Positions 13,201-26,224 of a stretch of DNA of 64,000 nt are shown piece after piece. Position 1 is the first letter of the stretch; each line of letters begins with the position of its first letter. The position numbers and the translations under genes were made by a program. Origin of the DNA: Eucalyptus grandis (lineage: Eukaryota; Streptophyta; Magnoliopsida; Myrtales; Myrtaceae); the NCBI RefSeq assembly GCF_016545825.1, contig NC_052621.1, forward strand, positions 10,874,199 to 10,938,198, in the 5' to 3' direction. The notes beneath the pieces are model-generated. The model made no database searches and had not been told where the DNA came from. It saw only the letters and a list, made by a program, of their open reading frames with translations.

Positions 13201-15884
13201 CGAAATAAAAATGTGTTACAGTTGACAATAATTTGGATTTTTTTTTGTGGCTTTTTACCATTCTTTAGATGCTCCTCCTTTATTTTCCTATTTCGCCTAC
13301 CGGTCCTTGTCCAAATTTATTTTATTTTAATGGCTCTAATGCAGATAATTGTTTGGGAGTACAAGTATCCATCCTTTTCTTTTCAGTTTCCAACATAAAT
13401 GGAAAATTCAAGTTCAAATTCGTATCAAACCTCTCCAATTTTTCACTTAAAAAAATATTTATACGGTTCGCCTATTCATTTTTATTTGGTGCAATTAAGA
13501 ACGAAACCAAGTTAAAATACTTAAAAGTAGCTCGAGCTCGATATAAGAATAAAGCACCACCATGACGATTTATTTCACTTTGCTTGCCACTAATCGTCGT
13601 GCCTTGTAAACTTTTATATTGGATTGAATGATTCCAAAGTAGTATGTACTGATCGAACTGTTGAAATAATGATTTCACTTGTACTAGGAGTTCTTTGCTA
13701 TAGACTATGTTCATAAAAGGCAAAGTTATTGCAATTTGCAAATGGATTCATGATATCTTGGGAAAAAAGATATGTAGCCGTTTGCAAATAACCAATGCTA
13801 AAAAGCAATAAAAAGCTCCGTGGTCCACCCATGATCGAATCTCCTTGGCTGCATTTTCTATATTTTTCTTAAATAAGATGAACAATCCATTATAGTAAGG
13901 ATTTAATCGACAGTTTAGAGCATTTACAAAGAAATCATGTAGTGTTCACTCATGATCATACCATTTACTTCAATATTAATCTTGAATCATCCTACTTGAA
14001 CTTTAAGGATTTGCGGTGTCAAAACAATGTAGGAGATTACTCAGAAAAAGAAAATGTAGGGTTGATTGTTTGATAAAGCTATTTGAATTTTATGTTATGA
14101 AAAAATTATAAGATGACTTTAAAAGTTAGGAAAAATTACAAAAATTACAGAAAAATCCTTTAAACTTTCAGGAGGGTCCACGTTTGTCCTTGAACTTTAA
14201 AATTTTACACAAAACCCTTATGAACTTTTCATTTTGTGACAGCTGTCGACCTTTTGTCTATTCTTCCTTTTACATTCGCCTAATATGTGATTTTTCAAGG
14301 GCAAAATTGAAACTCTTTATGATTTGCTTTTTCTTTTTCGTTAAATCACTCTTTCGCCTGGGATAGTCCAAAACAAACTAAAACTCGCATGATAATTACA
14401 GAAATATCAAAATAAATGTAACAATCATTAAAAAAAGTTAGGAATAATAATTATATAAAAAATAATGATGCGGTTAACTTCATAATTAATTTTTTTAATT
14501 TTATCTCAACCGTTTTAAAATTACCGTTGAAATGCGATCGCCTCTTATTTGTTCTATAGTTCCTTCCACATCCAAAAGTTGTGTGTTCGACTTGACCTTA
14601 TCCATCATGGCTGAAAAAGCCAAAAAAAGAAAAAGAGTCTATCTTATTGATCGTCCATACCATTCGTCCTTCTATTAGATTTCTCCGATTTGCTCATAGA
14701 TATGCCCGACGCATCCAATGCATGGGGTTTCTTTTTTATTGGAATGTGCTTATTAAATATATAATGATGTTTTGGCAAGTTTTAGACCAACTAAAAATAT
14801 ATGCTTATATGCCAAAGAAAAAAGATAAGCTCAAAGTGCTAAAAAAAGAAAAAAAGAGATCGAACCACTTTAATGACTACGATGAGAAACGCCAACTTTG
14901 TTAGGGGCCATCGTAGTTTCTTAATTAAATTGTACGGACGAGCTAAGTAATTTTAGAAGTGTAAAAGTTTACTACGATCAAAGAAAAAGAAAAAAAATTA
15001 TCTAGTAATCCTCTGATCGCTGGACAGAGGATTACTGAAATTATTAGTCTAGGGAAGTAATTTTATAATTAAAAAAAAATTTCTATAGCATGGTATCATT
15101 GGAATCGAATAGTCTAATAAAATAATTTTAAAGTCAAAGATGCAATCATGTAAAGTTAGGTTGGTGGCTGGCGTGAAATCGCAGTATGATAATTTCCGAA
15201 ATTCAAATATATTTTTACTGGATCATCTCATGTCCGGACATTCAAGTAATGGGAAATCTTAACTTAAAATTATCTCAATCATTATTAGCTTTTATGAACT
15301 ATATATAACAGGAAAAAAGGAGGGAGGGGGAAATTTCGGACGTTTAATGGGACCATTTAAGCAGGTCCACAATGGATAATGAGATGTCATGGTCAAAGAT
15401 GTCCCAATGATTATGTCTCCTAGCTTTAATTAATGACATAAAGCGCGATGACTAAAGCAGTAATCAATCAGGACGATGGATGCGCTAGCGTTTGATATGA
15501 AGGAATTTCAGAGGATCGATTTGAGTTTTTCTTATAGAAATCTGCTAATAATTTTATTGGGTATTTGAGTACGAATCATTAATGCGAATGTTCATTTGGA
15601 AATTCTCGATTTATTTAACCAACCTATGGTTCTAGAATAATGAGTGAAGCTATGTGCAGGGTTTTCTTTCTTTCTCTCTCTTTTTTTTTTTTTTTAATGT
15701 ATGCAGGGTTCGATCTCTCATAAAACGAGTTGTTTTGGAGATAAATTCTTATTTTTCTCTTTGCTTAATGTGGGGGAGACTTCAAAAGCTCAATGTGATC
15801 TCCGTGCCAACAAATGTTCTTGCCCTAATTTTATCTTTTCTGAATTAGAGTTAATTTGTTGCATGCCAAACAAGGAAAAATGAT
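13200..15884. other. AT-rich intergenic DNA
   Basis: No gene is recognisable. Around 14090-14350 there is a fragment of dispersed-repeat style (a run containing aaatccttt-aaactttcaggagggtcc followed by cttgaactttaaaattt), similar in wording to the foldback elements nearby but without a visible second arm. Confidence 0.4.
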
Positions 15885-16285
15885 ATAAGTAATCTATGAA
15901 CTCTGGGCTCGATATGCAATGTGATCTATAAACTTTTAATTTGTTTAGCGTGGTTCTAAATCGCGGTCCTTGAACTTTTAATTAGCTCAATATGATTTTG
16001 AAGTGTAAACCAATGCGTAACGTGATATCTAAACTTTCGATTTGTTTAATGTGGTTCTTAATTTTTTGGTACATGTTCAATTAATAGAATGATAACATTG
16101 ACATTTTTCATATAATTCAATGATTAAATTAAACACGTACCAAAAGTCCAATGATTACATTAATTAAATTAAAAACTTTAAAGATCACGTTGCACATTAG
16201 GTTAAAAGTTTATGGACCACATTAAAACAAATTAAAAGTCAATGAACCATAATGCGCGTTAAACCATAGTTCAAAGATCATTCGT
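15885..16285. repeat. Foldback element, family II, copy 2
   Basis: Left arm wording (caatgtgatctataaactt, then ttaatttgtttag-gtgg) returns as its reverse complement in the right arm (gaccacattaaaacaaatt, and gatcacgttgcacattagg). The arms match those of the element at 11865-12310. There is no coding capacity. It is probably a MITE-like non-autonomous element. Confidence 0.55.
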
Positions 16286-18420
16286 ATCATCATTTCATTC
16301 GCACAACGGTCAATAGTTGTTGCTAGTTAGAAGATGCTCGGTCATCGATCATTGGCATTGAGAATGTATGATTTCGATCACCTAATAAAGTCCCTCCCAT
16401 GGCACAAACAATCCTCGAGCCCAACAAGCCCTTCCTCCGTCTCTTATCCCCTCACTGCTTGTCCACGATAACCGATCGTCGCTCGCTGCCATCTCGTGTC
16501 AAGCCACTACCTACGATCACCAAGCTCCCTTATCCGTGTGCATGTGCTGCTTGGCAAGGGACCGCATCGAGGGCCATGACCCCGGCCGCCCTGCACATTG
16601 CAGGGGCCATAGCCCTAGCGGTTGCGAATTGCATCTTTCTCTCCAATATCATTTTCTATTATTTGCCTTCTATTTTTCCTTGGACAAAAGAGTATGACTA
16701 GTCCAACATACACGTAAGGTGCACATGGATCATGACCGATGGCTTTTTCCACCAGCATTCAGTCATGGAGTTTATTTATTCGGCCAAAAATAAAGTATAA
16801 TGGGTATTTTTTAAAATCATATATCATTACAGGGAGCCAACTAATTTAGCGTGAAAAATTAGGTTGAACCTCTGGGGCGACTAGTTTTAACAGAAATTAC
16901 AAAAAGAAGTTGAGAATTGATTATCCAAAAAGGCCCTATCTTAATGATCAAACATCCTCACACTCTCGTTTTCTTTCCCAGATGTAACAACTCACGACAG
17001 AGAAATCATTCAAAAACTATATAATGATGCAATTAAGAAAAAGAAATAAAAATTCGTGCGAAGCCACGTTTTGAGTCGGGACCATTTGGCGACTAACCAA
17101 AGCTAGAGCTGAATTTGCTATGATACTTAACTTTTGGCAAGAGAAAAGGCATTTCTAGAAACACAGTTTAATTTTCAATATTGACCAATTGACAAAAAGA
17201 GATTAGTCATGCACATGTGCCTCGCCACGTCTCAAATTTTGGCCCGATTTCGAAGGAAAGTTGGACTGACCAGAGCTTGACCGATGAGATGCAAGCGTGA
17301 AACGCATTTTGTGCCTCGAAACCGATTTCTGTTCGTCAAGACAATCTTTTGACACCACCATTCGAATTTGACAGTAAATTATTGATCCTTCGGGATCCGT
17401 TGCCCGTTTTTCATGGTGTCGGGAAGTTTGCAATTTCTAGATTTCAATACCATGTCATGAAACCAGAGACGACGGGCATCTCTGTACAGCAAGAGCCAAG
17501 CTGATTGGACGAAGAAGTAATGACAAGTCAAATTTCGGTCAAACTTTTGGATTCCCAAAAAGAAAAGAAATTTTTTTTAGTGCGTTTGATAATTATTATG
17601 CTTCGAAAAACAATTAATACTGAGAAATAGTATTTTTAAAATTATATTCTTTAGACATTTCTTTTAATTTTTGAATAATTTTATTACATTTTTATTTCTT
17701 TTATCTTTTTCCTCATCTTCTGCTTCCTCTAGCCGGGGAGGTTGGTAGTCCTTGTCTAGCCGACAACCACTATTTGGTCATTTTCTATTTTAAATCTATT
17801 ACTGAAAATGAAAAATATTATTAAACACATTTTTTGTTTATTTATTTATTTTTGTCCCGGGGAGAAAAAATAGAATCATGCACTATTTGGCATATAACCA
17901 AATAGGTCTTTAGAATTTTAGATTCATCCTTAGAGGTCTCAAAATTGAACGAAACTTTTCATACCTTTAAGTTATAGTTTATGACAATTTTTGGAAGTGT
18001 CACTCTCTTGAAAATACATCCAATTCGTCTATCTAGGCCTCAGGCCCCAGTATGGTCAAAAGCTCGGGTCCTTGTCTGCGTAATTTCACTTGAAAACATC
18101 GAGCTTGTTGGGAAGCTCTCGAACTGAGCTTCCCAACGCTGCAACGACCAAGTGAAGTGGATGTTAGACGGAGAAATTACAGGCTTCTCACTTAATGGAG
18201 TAAGTTCTCAACACCCTCGCATCAAATTTCAGGAAAAGCATGTTAGGATGTTACAAAACCCATTCAGAATCATAGATTTGAAAATACATTATTATGCTGC
18301 TCATTTGGATAGTCAAAAATGCATATTCTTATATTGCCATAACGTCGAAATATAATTTTGAAGTTTAGAATACATCACTATGTTGGCTGTTTAAATAATT
18401 GAAAAAGAAGAATAGAAAAA
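16286..18420. other. Intergenic DNA
   Basis: No gene is recognisable. A 100-codon open frame at 16399-16701 starts with ATG but has no known domain and no continuation that I can follow. The remainder is AT-rich. Confidence 0.4.
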
Positions 18421-18885
18421 GGCACAAAAAAACCAAAATTTTGCTCGGAGTGATACGTTTGCTCTAAACTATTTTTCGTGATACAAAAAATCATAAACTT
18501 TATTCACAATGATGCATTTACCTCGGACTTTTTTTATGACACTAAAAATTCCTAACTTTTATCTGTGTAATATATTTACTTCAAACTAATTTTTTTTTTT
18601 TTGTAAAAGGTAAGAATACTCCAAACTATTTTTTTGTAATACCAAAACCCCCAGATTTTATTTTATGACATCAAATTTTTAAGATAAATGTCTCATATAT
18701 ATACAAATTTGGGGGGTTTTTTCAGTGTCATTAAAAAATAGTTTGAGGTTTTGGGTGCTACAAAAAATAAGTTTAGAGTAAACATGTCACATGAGTACGA
18801 GTTTAAGGTTTTTGGTGTTACAAAAAAAGTTTGGAATAAATGTATTATAGTGGCAAAATTTGTAATTTTTAGTGATTTTTATCTA
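18421..18885. repeat. Foldback element, family I, copy 1
   Basis: The left arm contains several diverged units of the form gtgata-gttt(a)c-ctaaac-atttttcgtgatac. The right arm contains the reverse complement (tgttacaaaaaaagtttgga followed by ataaatgtattatagtggc). The centre also holds AT-rich units of the same wording. The structure is a long imperfect inverted repeat built from short tandem units. A second copy lies at 20411-20740. Confidence 0.6.
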
Positions 18886-19534
18886 GACACGTAACTGAAA
18901 GCTCGAGTCGTAGGATACGTGGTTAATTTTTACAAAATTCAGCTATAAATTATGTATGTCGCCAGAGCATCGAAATGATTGCTTGGAATTTTAGATCCGA
19001 AATAGGCTATTGCAATGCTGATTGTGTTGAAATAGCACCAGAATGCCTGCTATTGTTTGTGAAGATATAAACCGTGGAGTCTGAAGGGGAATATAAGACG
19101 AGAGATACATTCCACAGCTCCATTAGAATACACCCTTTTGCCTGTGAGCCAACCCATGGTTCATGCATCGGAGGGATGGAGCTAGTGTATAGGATGCGTC
19201 AGGATAATGGTTATGAAAGTCAAAAAGCCAATGGGCATCGCCATTTCATCAATTCATCAATCCATCCTTCGATTATTTGTGGTCGACGATTATCGCCTAT
19301 GAAAGCGGGCGCAACTACCGTATTGGTCAATATTAGCGATAAAGATGAGATTTTGACCTCCCTTTCTCTTCTTTTTAGCTGTCTTACATTATATTATTGG
19401 TACGGAAAAGAATAGCAGTCTCATCCTCTCATATTTCATAAAATGAATGAACTGGACACCCAATTCAAAGGCGTCCTCCTCTCTTTAATATGATAACGCG
19501 TGTATCTTTATTTATTTGAATAAGTGCATTGAAA
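18886..19534. other. Intergenic DNA
   Basis: An open frame of 113 codons (19074-19415) shows no recognisable domain. No other feature is seen. Confidence 0.35.
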
Positions 19535-20190
19535 ATCTTAAAATATATCACAAAAGTGTGATTGAGCCATAAAATTTATAAAAATTGCAATTAAGTCATT
19601 TCATTGGCTTTGTTCATCTTAACTCTTGAAAAATGTTGACATGGTTCTTTTAATATTTTTAATCACACTTGACGATGATGTGACCAAAATGACGTTGTTT
19701 TGGTTTTATTTTTTTATAATTTTTTTAGATTAGATTAAAAATAAGCTAACTAAAAAAAACACACACATGCAAAGAAAAGAAATGGGAAAAACTAGGCTAG
19801 GTTTGTAGTTGCCGACGCCCCACCATCGCTAGGAAGGGCCAACAATGGTGGGGGATGGCCAGCCGGTAACCGACGGGGCTGCAAATCCTTAACTATTTTC
19901 TTAAGGCTATTTTTTAGTTTAATTTATATAAAATTTAGATTAAAAATTCATATTTGGGTTGAAATGACATTGTTTTGACTTTATACTTAATGTTTTAGCC
20001 ATGTTATCGCCACATAGGAGAGATGAAAATAATAAAAAGAGCCATGTCGACATATTTTGTTAGCCAAGTTAGACAAAACTAATAAATTGACCCGATTGCA
20101 TCAATTTGATGAGTTTTATGAGACTACACTTTTTGTAAATTTTTAAATTTGATTGTATTTTTGTGACTAATTATAGGATTTTTAGTGTAC
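19535..20190. repeat. Foldback element with GC-rich core, family III
   Basis: The left arm (cacaaaagtgtgattgagcc, later tgttgacatggttctttta) is the imperfect reverse complement of the right arm (aaaaagagccatgtcgacat and gagactacactttttg). The arms enclose a GC-rich centre at about 19800-19880. The element is about 650 bp with no coding capacity. It is a non-autonomous element of foldback or MITE type. Confidence 0.6.
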
Positions 20191-20410
20191 TTATTCTTTA
20201 TTTCGTTCTCCCTAATTTTTCCAGGGTATAATTAACACTGGACTTCAAATATTTTAAATCCTCGCTTGATCCTTTTTAGGAACCAATTGCAATTGAAAGA
20301 AGTTGCATATAATGAGGAAACAAGCTCCCTTTTTTCTCTCTTTTTCCTCATTTCTTTACAATTTATACAAAAAACTCACGCTTTGTTCATCACAGAGAGT
20401 TAATTGCTTT

Positions 20411-20740
20411 TAAAAATTAGGGAAAAACGTTATTGAAAACCCTATATTATGCATACCGCGACACATTTATTTTGATCTTTTTTGTATACAAAATCTCAAA
20501 CTATACTCATTGTGACAAATCTATCATGAATTTTTTCTTATGATATAAAAGCTTATGTGACATATTTAATATAAAAGCTTATGTGACATATTTATTATTT
20601 ATCAAGATTCATTTGATGATTGATGCAAATTTGGGATTTTTTTGTGTCATAGGTTTTTAATGTTATGGAAAAAAAGTTTGGGGTATATGTGTTATAGTGG
20701 TCAAAGTTTGGGTTTTTTTTGTGATTTTTTATTAATTTTT
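20411..20740. repeat. Foldback element, family I, copy 2
   Basis: The arms have the wording of the element at 18421-18885: the left arm ends in gcgacacatttattt and the right arm contains aaaaagtttggggtatatgt and gttatagtggtcaaagtttg. A 27-bp tandem duplication (ataaaagcttatgtgacata repeated) lies in the centre near 20545-20600. Confidence 0.55.
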
Positions 20741-20778
20741 TATGATAAATATATCATCATGGGCATATAAATTGGAGT

Positions 20779-20801
20779 TTTTTTTTTTTTTTTTTTTTTT
20801 G
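20779..20801. repeat. Poly(T) tract
   Basis: An uninterrupted run of T of about 23 bases upstream of the five-exon gene. It may mark the tail of a reverse-transcribed insert or be simple slippage. Confidence 0.7.
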
Positions 20802-21059
20802 CGTGGCTTTTGCCTGTTAATTACTCATGTTTAAGATTGTTGAAAATTGCTAAGGATGGTTATTTTAATCTAGAATCATCAACACTCAAAGAAAAAAGGA
20901 AATTCGGAACGAAATTTATCGCACTATTTTCCTTTAAAAAAAAGAAAGATTCCTTCAATTTAAAAAAAAAAAACAATTTTTTTTTGAAATAACCTTAAAA
21001 GAGAGACACCGGGGAAACCTCAATAAGAGCAGCTTGTCTTCCACATTCGCTACCTCCTC

Positions 21060-21241
21060 CACCTTTCTCTCGCCCTCCCTCCCTCCCTCCCTCCCTCGGT
21101 CCCCCACTCTCTCTCCCGTTCATCCTTTTCCTTCTCTTTTGCTGGGTCCCTCATCATCTCCCCTGCTCTACCCCCCCACTGCAGAGACACTCTCCTTATA
21201 ATATCTCCTCCTCCCATCCACTCACCACTCCACTCTCTCTC

Positions 21242-21273
<32 letters not shown>

Positions 21274-21300
21274 AGCTCGATCGCTCGCTCTGGGCTCTGC
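21060..21300 (+). promoter_or_regulatory. Pyrimidine-rich core promoter and leader of the LPQEWTY-type gene
   Basis: The 240 bases before the start codon are almost entirely C and T on the + strand. They include CCCT repeats (about 21069-21095), a TATA-like ttataatat (about 21196-21204) and a (CT)n run (about 21246-21273) ending 28 bases before ATG. CT/GA repeats in this position are common in plant leaders and can bind GAGA-binding (BBR/BPC) proteins. Confidence 0.55.
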
Positions 21301-23078
21301 ATGGCGCAGTCCTTCGACGACGCCGACTTCTGGGTCCCCATGAAGTATCTCCCCCACCGCGACCCTTGCATGGGCAGAGACAAGCTCGGGCTGGGGGCGA
21401 GCGGCGTCCTCGCCGTTAACCGGCGCGGCTTCGAGGCCGGCGGGCTCGACGGCGAGCTCGCCCGGAGCCTGAGCAACTTCCCCAGCGAGTTCCCCTACGA
21501 GATCGACTCGCCGGTGGAGTCCGCCCTGAGCTCGACCGAGACGGAGAGCAGCGACGAGGAGGACCCTTGGGCCGGGCTGGCTCGAGCGCTGTCTCAGTCC
21601 CCCTTTTACGAGCCCCCCGCTCAGAAGCTGCCCGTTCCCGGCTTCGCTCACCACAAGCCCGAGGTGAGAAAAAAACGAACGAAAGTAAAAAAGAGGAAAG
21701 AGACAAGGATGGGAGTGCTCTGTTTCGTCGCTCACTGCTTTTGAGGAGATTTTTGAAAGCAAAATCTACAATAAACGCATTGAAATCGTCTAAAGGATGG
21801 GTTCATCCTGTTCTGGTTTGCTTTTCCTTTTTGACTTTACAGGAAAACTGAGCTGTAGCATGGGTTTTTTCTTTTCCTCTTTTTTTTTTTTTGACTCAGA
21901 AATTATGGGCCATGAACGGTTCACCCAAGTCCACACTGAGTGGAATCGGCAGCTGGTCGAGTCGCAGCCTGTTCTCAGCGAACGAAAGCCCGAAGAACGT
22001 CTCGCAGATTCCATCTCCAACCACGCCGTTCGGGGCCGAGAGCGAGACTTGGGATCTCGTATACGCTGCAGCTATGGAGGTGGCGAGGTTGAACATGTCA
22101 TGTCAGGAAGCGAAGTACGGCGCTCACCAGCAAAACAGAGGACTCGGCTCCGGAAGAATCGCTAACTCAGGGCTCCACTCGAGTCACCACCGAGTCGCTC
22201 ACGTTCTGACTCAGCCAACTCAGGTATGGTGACTATACTCTGGTCATCTATACTTTAACACAGAATGAGTTTTTCGACCCTTTACTGATGCCGATATGCC
22301 CTTTTTTCATGGTTTTGGTTTCGTAGCATCCTCGACATGCAAGAGAGGACCGAGTGCTAAAACGACAAGCCTCTCTTCCGGTCTGGGCTAGAACAATGGA
22401 GGGCTGGTCCGAGAACCAGCAACAGCAACAACAGCTACAATTACAGATTCAGAGCAGAGTGAAAAATGCAGGGCTTGTGAATGGAAGATGCGGGCGAAGC
22501 CAGGGATTCCCCCAATCCGCATGGACTTCGCACAACGGTGCGGGCGTGAGAGCTCCTCCGTTCGTCGCCGGATCCGGGTTGAAGCGCGAGTGCGCCGGCA
22601 CCGGCGTCTTCCTCCCTCGGAGATACGGGGATTTTCCGGAATCTCGCAAGAAATCAGGTATGGGGTCAAACCGACTCTTGAGGTTCTTTGCGGTTTGCGG
22701 GTACTTTTCTTTCTTTGTTCATTTCGGCTGATTCTGGGGCTTTTCCGCGGCGGGTCTCTGGTTCTCAGGCGGCTCGACGACGACGGTGGTCGTCCCTCCG
22801 AAGGTCGTGCAGGCTCTGCAGCTGAACGTGGATGACGTGAGCGGTCCAGCTCAGCCGTACTTGAGTGACGCTTTTGCCCCTGACCACGGTACGCTGTTGT
22901 CATTTATGGATTCCGGATTATGAATTCTTTCACGCGGACGTTGATTGCTGTCCGTGCTGCTGATGTTAAGAGGGCATTATTAATTGCAGCCGCGTTAATG
23001 GCGAGACGGAATGCGCTCCTGTCGAAGCAGAGGAGTTTAAACCACGAAGTACGCCTCCCCCAGGAGTGGACATACTGA
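21301..23078 (+). CDS. Plant-specific uncharacterised protein with C-terminal LPQEWTY (5 exons, 408 aa)
   Basis: Exons are 21301-21663, 21900-22223, 22327-22657, 22769-22888 and 22990-23078. Every junction is GT-AG and the phases fit, giving 1227 coding bases. In the product, DDADFWVPMKYL (residues 6-17) is followed by a serine- and acid-rich stretch (SSTETESSDEEDPW, about 79-93). ETWDLVYAAAMEVARLN is in exon 2, a glutamine run in exon 3, VVVPPKVVQALQLNVDD in exon 4, and RLPQEWTY at the very end. An FW-P-L start, a P-x-VVQAL-LN block and an LPQEWTY end are, to my recollection, shared by a small family of land-plant proteins without known function. No signal peptide, membrane segment or catalytic motif is visible, and the composition is largely disordered. 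The start at 21301 is the first ATG after the CT-rich leader. The gene looks intact. Confidence 0.85.
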
Positions 23079-24000
23079 AGAATGAAGAAGAAGACCAAGA
23101 AGAACAAGAAGATCAAGAATTTGTTAGTTTTTGTGAAACAAATAGGGCCCATGAAAGGTCTCGACTAGGGAAAAAATGGTACTTGATTTTCTCGGTTTTT
23201 TTCCTTAAGGGGGCAAAAAAAAAAAGAAATGATATTAGGGAATCAAGTGGAAGTTAGTGGTAGGAAGATAGGAGTTAGAAATAAGTTTTTTTTAAGTATA
23301 TATATAATTTCCAGCTTTTAAGGAGATTGCTACAGTCTTTAGGAATTGAATTAGGGGGAAAATAGCTGCGGGGAGGGGGGAGGTTTCTTGTAATAAGAGC
23401 GGGGGCAACATCAAGAAAAGGTTTTTGATGTCCTCTTGGGATTTCTTTGGAGGGTTTTTAGCTCAAGATGTGATTTTTTTTTCGGGGTGGGGAAGACGCT
23501 TTACTTCCCCCCACCTTTTTTTGGTTGTAGCGTGATGGTTGTAGATGAGGGTGTCCACAACCACCACGGTCCATCCTCCTCCCCCCGTCTGTGTAATATC
23601 TTTGCCTAGGTGATGATGATCATAAGAAAGCATAGAGTATATTATATTATATTATATAATAACGAGGATCTAAGTTTTGTGCTGGAACATGGGTGAAACT
23701 GTTCTTTTGGGGAGATTCAATCCCTCTGGCTTCCAAGAATCGACGTGGGTCGGACGACAAGAAATTGTTTATTTTTTGTTAATGGGTTTTTATCCAAGAT
23801 TCGGAAATAAATTATTGGCATGAGAAGATGGGGGAACCCGACGACAAAGGACGAAACTTGGAAAAAAGAGAAGAAAAAAAAGGCTAATTAATTAATCGAG
23901 GGCATTACTGTTGGCATGCCTCCTTTGTTAAGGGGCCCTGTATGCTTAATCGGCGCCTTTATCAATACTCATTAGGGAGATGAAAAAGGCAAAAAAGAGA
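23079..24000 (+). other. 3' flank of the LPQEWTY-type gene
   Basis: The first few hundred bases are the likely 3' UTR. A short (attat)n run lies at about 23636-23662. No further gene is recognised. Confidence 0.4.
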
Positions 24001-26220
24001 ATGGGGGGAAAAAGGAGAGAGGGAGAGCAGGTTTTTGCTTCAGCGGGAAGCATTGAACAGGGGGCGTGACGTGGACGGGGCGTGAATCTTTCGCCGTACG
24101 TTTCCTTCCCTCTTGCGTGATTTCAGTCCCCGGTGGGCCCCCGCCCAAAGGCTGCCCTGCACACAAAGTGGTGGCGACTTGCTCGCCCGTCCTCCCCGCT
24201 CCCTTTTCCCGTCTCCGTTTTTTTTTTGTCGTTTTCTGGTGTGTCGGTTTTGGTGCCAAAAAAAAAAAGGAGAAGAAAAATTTGCGGATTTTCCTTCCTT
24301 GCCCCCCCGGTTCTTCCCTCTTTTTCAAGTGGCGGAGTCGCTGCTGCCGCTTCGGTAGGTGCGAGTTGGTGGGGTTTGACTCGGTCAAAACCACCTCTCT
24401 CAAGTTTTCGGTTCGAACCGTTCGCTTTGGGTTTGAACGTTTTTGCGCATCTTCGGCTTATGTACGAACAGATTTCAAATTCGACCCCCCTTTCAAAATT
24501 CAAATTGATGTCCCGCGAACCTATTGGTTTCCGATCCGGGCAAAGATTTCAAATCGGATGCCAGACTTTAGGGACTAAAAAAACGACCTCCCATTTAAAC
24601 GAAATTGACAAAAATCATGTCTTCAGGGCCAATAGCAAAATTTCGATTTGAATTCGAAACCCCAATTCATTATTGGTTCGGTCCGAACTCAATTTGCCAA
24701 ATATCGTTTTCGTACTTGTACCATTATATCGATGTTGTCTAACCGAACTCATCTCCACAATATAGTGAGAAACATGAAAGTCTTTATTTTATGTTTCGCT
24801 CTTTCATGACTATGTTAACTAGTGCAGATCTTTCATAGCAACCCGAGACTTGGGAATCCTCGAGGCATTAAAATAGAAGGTGTGCCGCCGGAGAACCGGC
24901 GAGTAAGCCTCCGCCGGACTCTTTTGGCCCACTGATTCTCTTGATGCCTGCTGTTCCAAGACATGCAACGGTCGGACTATTGTTCTGGTGGAGGGTGATT
25001 CCTCGGGCGGACCCAACCAACTTTGAGAATCCTCCTTCCTCGGTTGTTGGTTCCAGTTCAATTTCAAAAATTTGTCTAGCGGAAACATAAATAATTAGGC
25101 AACCATTCGTGTTTTGATTTGTCTATTTCGAGATCTTTCTTAAACGGTAAGGAAAAAATACCAAGCACCGGGTCCGTGAGATTAACTTAGCGACGAATAA
25201 TTTAACGTCTTGTACGGATTAAGGCTTTTGTAGTTTTGCAAAACTCGATATTCATTTTTATCTTTTCTCAAAACTTTTGAGAGCTTGGCATTCTTCCAAT
25301 ATAAATATTCAAACCTGCATGTTCTCTTGTTATCATTTCATTATCAATCACTTTGTCATTTATCTACCTCAATATCCCCTGTTGGCTTATTGGAGAGAGG
25401 GGATTCATGTACGTTTCACGTCATTAATAATTTCATTTTAATTTCCATGACTATTATCGGTCTTAAATTGTTACTTGATATTTTCGTTGATCAGTATAAT
25501 CTCGATATGATAATGCATCGGATCTCGCTTTTGTGCTTGTTAAGGAGGTTGCGAGGGCGAGGGCTCAGGCTCGATCTGGATCCATGTAGAGTGATGGTCG
25601 AATTGAGAGAAAATCTGCCATTTTGGAGATCATCGCAGGACGGCAAAATTCTCTGATACGTAGTACCACAGTTGTTGAGCACATTCAATTTGCTAGTCCC
25701 CCTTCCTCATAAGGGAAGCGTGAAAAAGTACTTTGAAAGTTCTTGCTCAGTAATCATAGCAGAAAAAAAAGAAAAAGAAAGAAACAAAAATCTTCATACA
25801 TCGAGCTTGGTCGCAATAAATGCGATCAATATTACTAAAATTAAAAATTAAAAATTTCAAAAGAATTAACATTATGGAAATTTTAAATTAGTATATTGGT
25901 GATAAATTTATACCAAATTAATTTTTTGACTACAAAAAATTTCATACTGTTACATTTGTGATAAAATCATCATTTACTAATTTACATTAAATTTGATTAA
26001 TATCGGGAAGAATTACAAATCGAAACTCAAAAGTGATTTATCTAGTAACCGCTACATATCATCTAATTTAGTAATGTGATAGTAAAATTTAATGGAAATA
26101 AATGAATGCTAAATTTGTCATAAATATATCAATTTATATTTTAATTTGAGATATTAAGCTTTTTCGTTATATTAACCTAATTTTTAAAGCTATCCGTTGA
26201 CACCTTATTTGATAAAATTT
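24000..26220. other. Intergenic DNA with a GC-rich island
   Basis: 24060-24580 is C/G-rich and open in several frames on both strands without recognisable domains. 24819-25088 has an open frame on the minus strand and 25285-25656 one on the plus strand; neither resembles a known family. 25815-26110 is AT-rich dispersed-repeat style sequence. Confidence 0.35.
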
Positions 26221-26224
26221 CCAG

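Noticed and set aside
16399..16701. 100-codon open frame starting MAQTILEPNK
   Set aside because: It starts plausibly but resembles nothing known to me and leads to no further exon. It is kept only as a possibility.
24066..24651. Long overlapping open frames of 126-172 codons on both strands
   Set aside because: They lie in a low-complexity C/T-rich island, are mutually overlapping, and show no domain.
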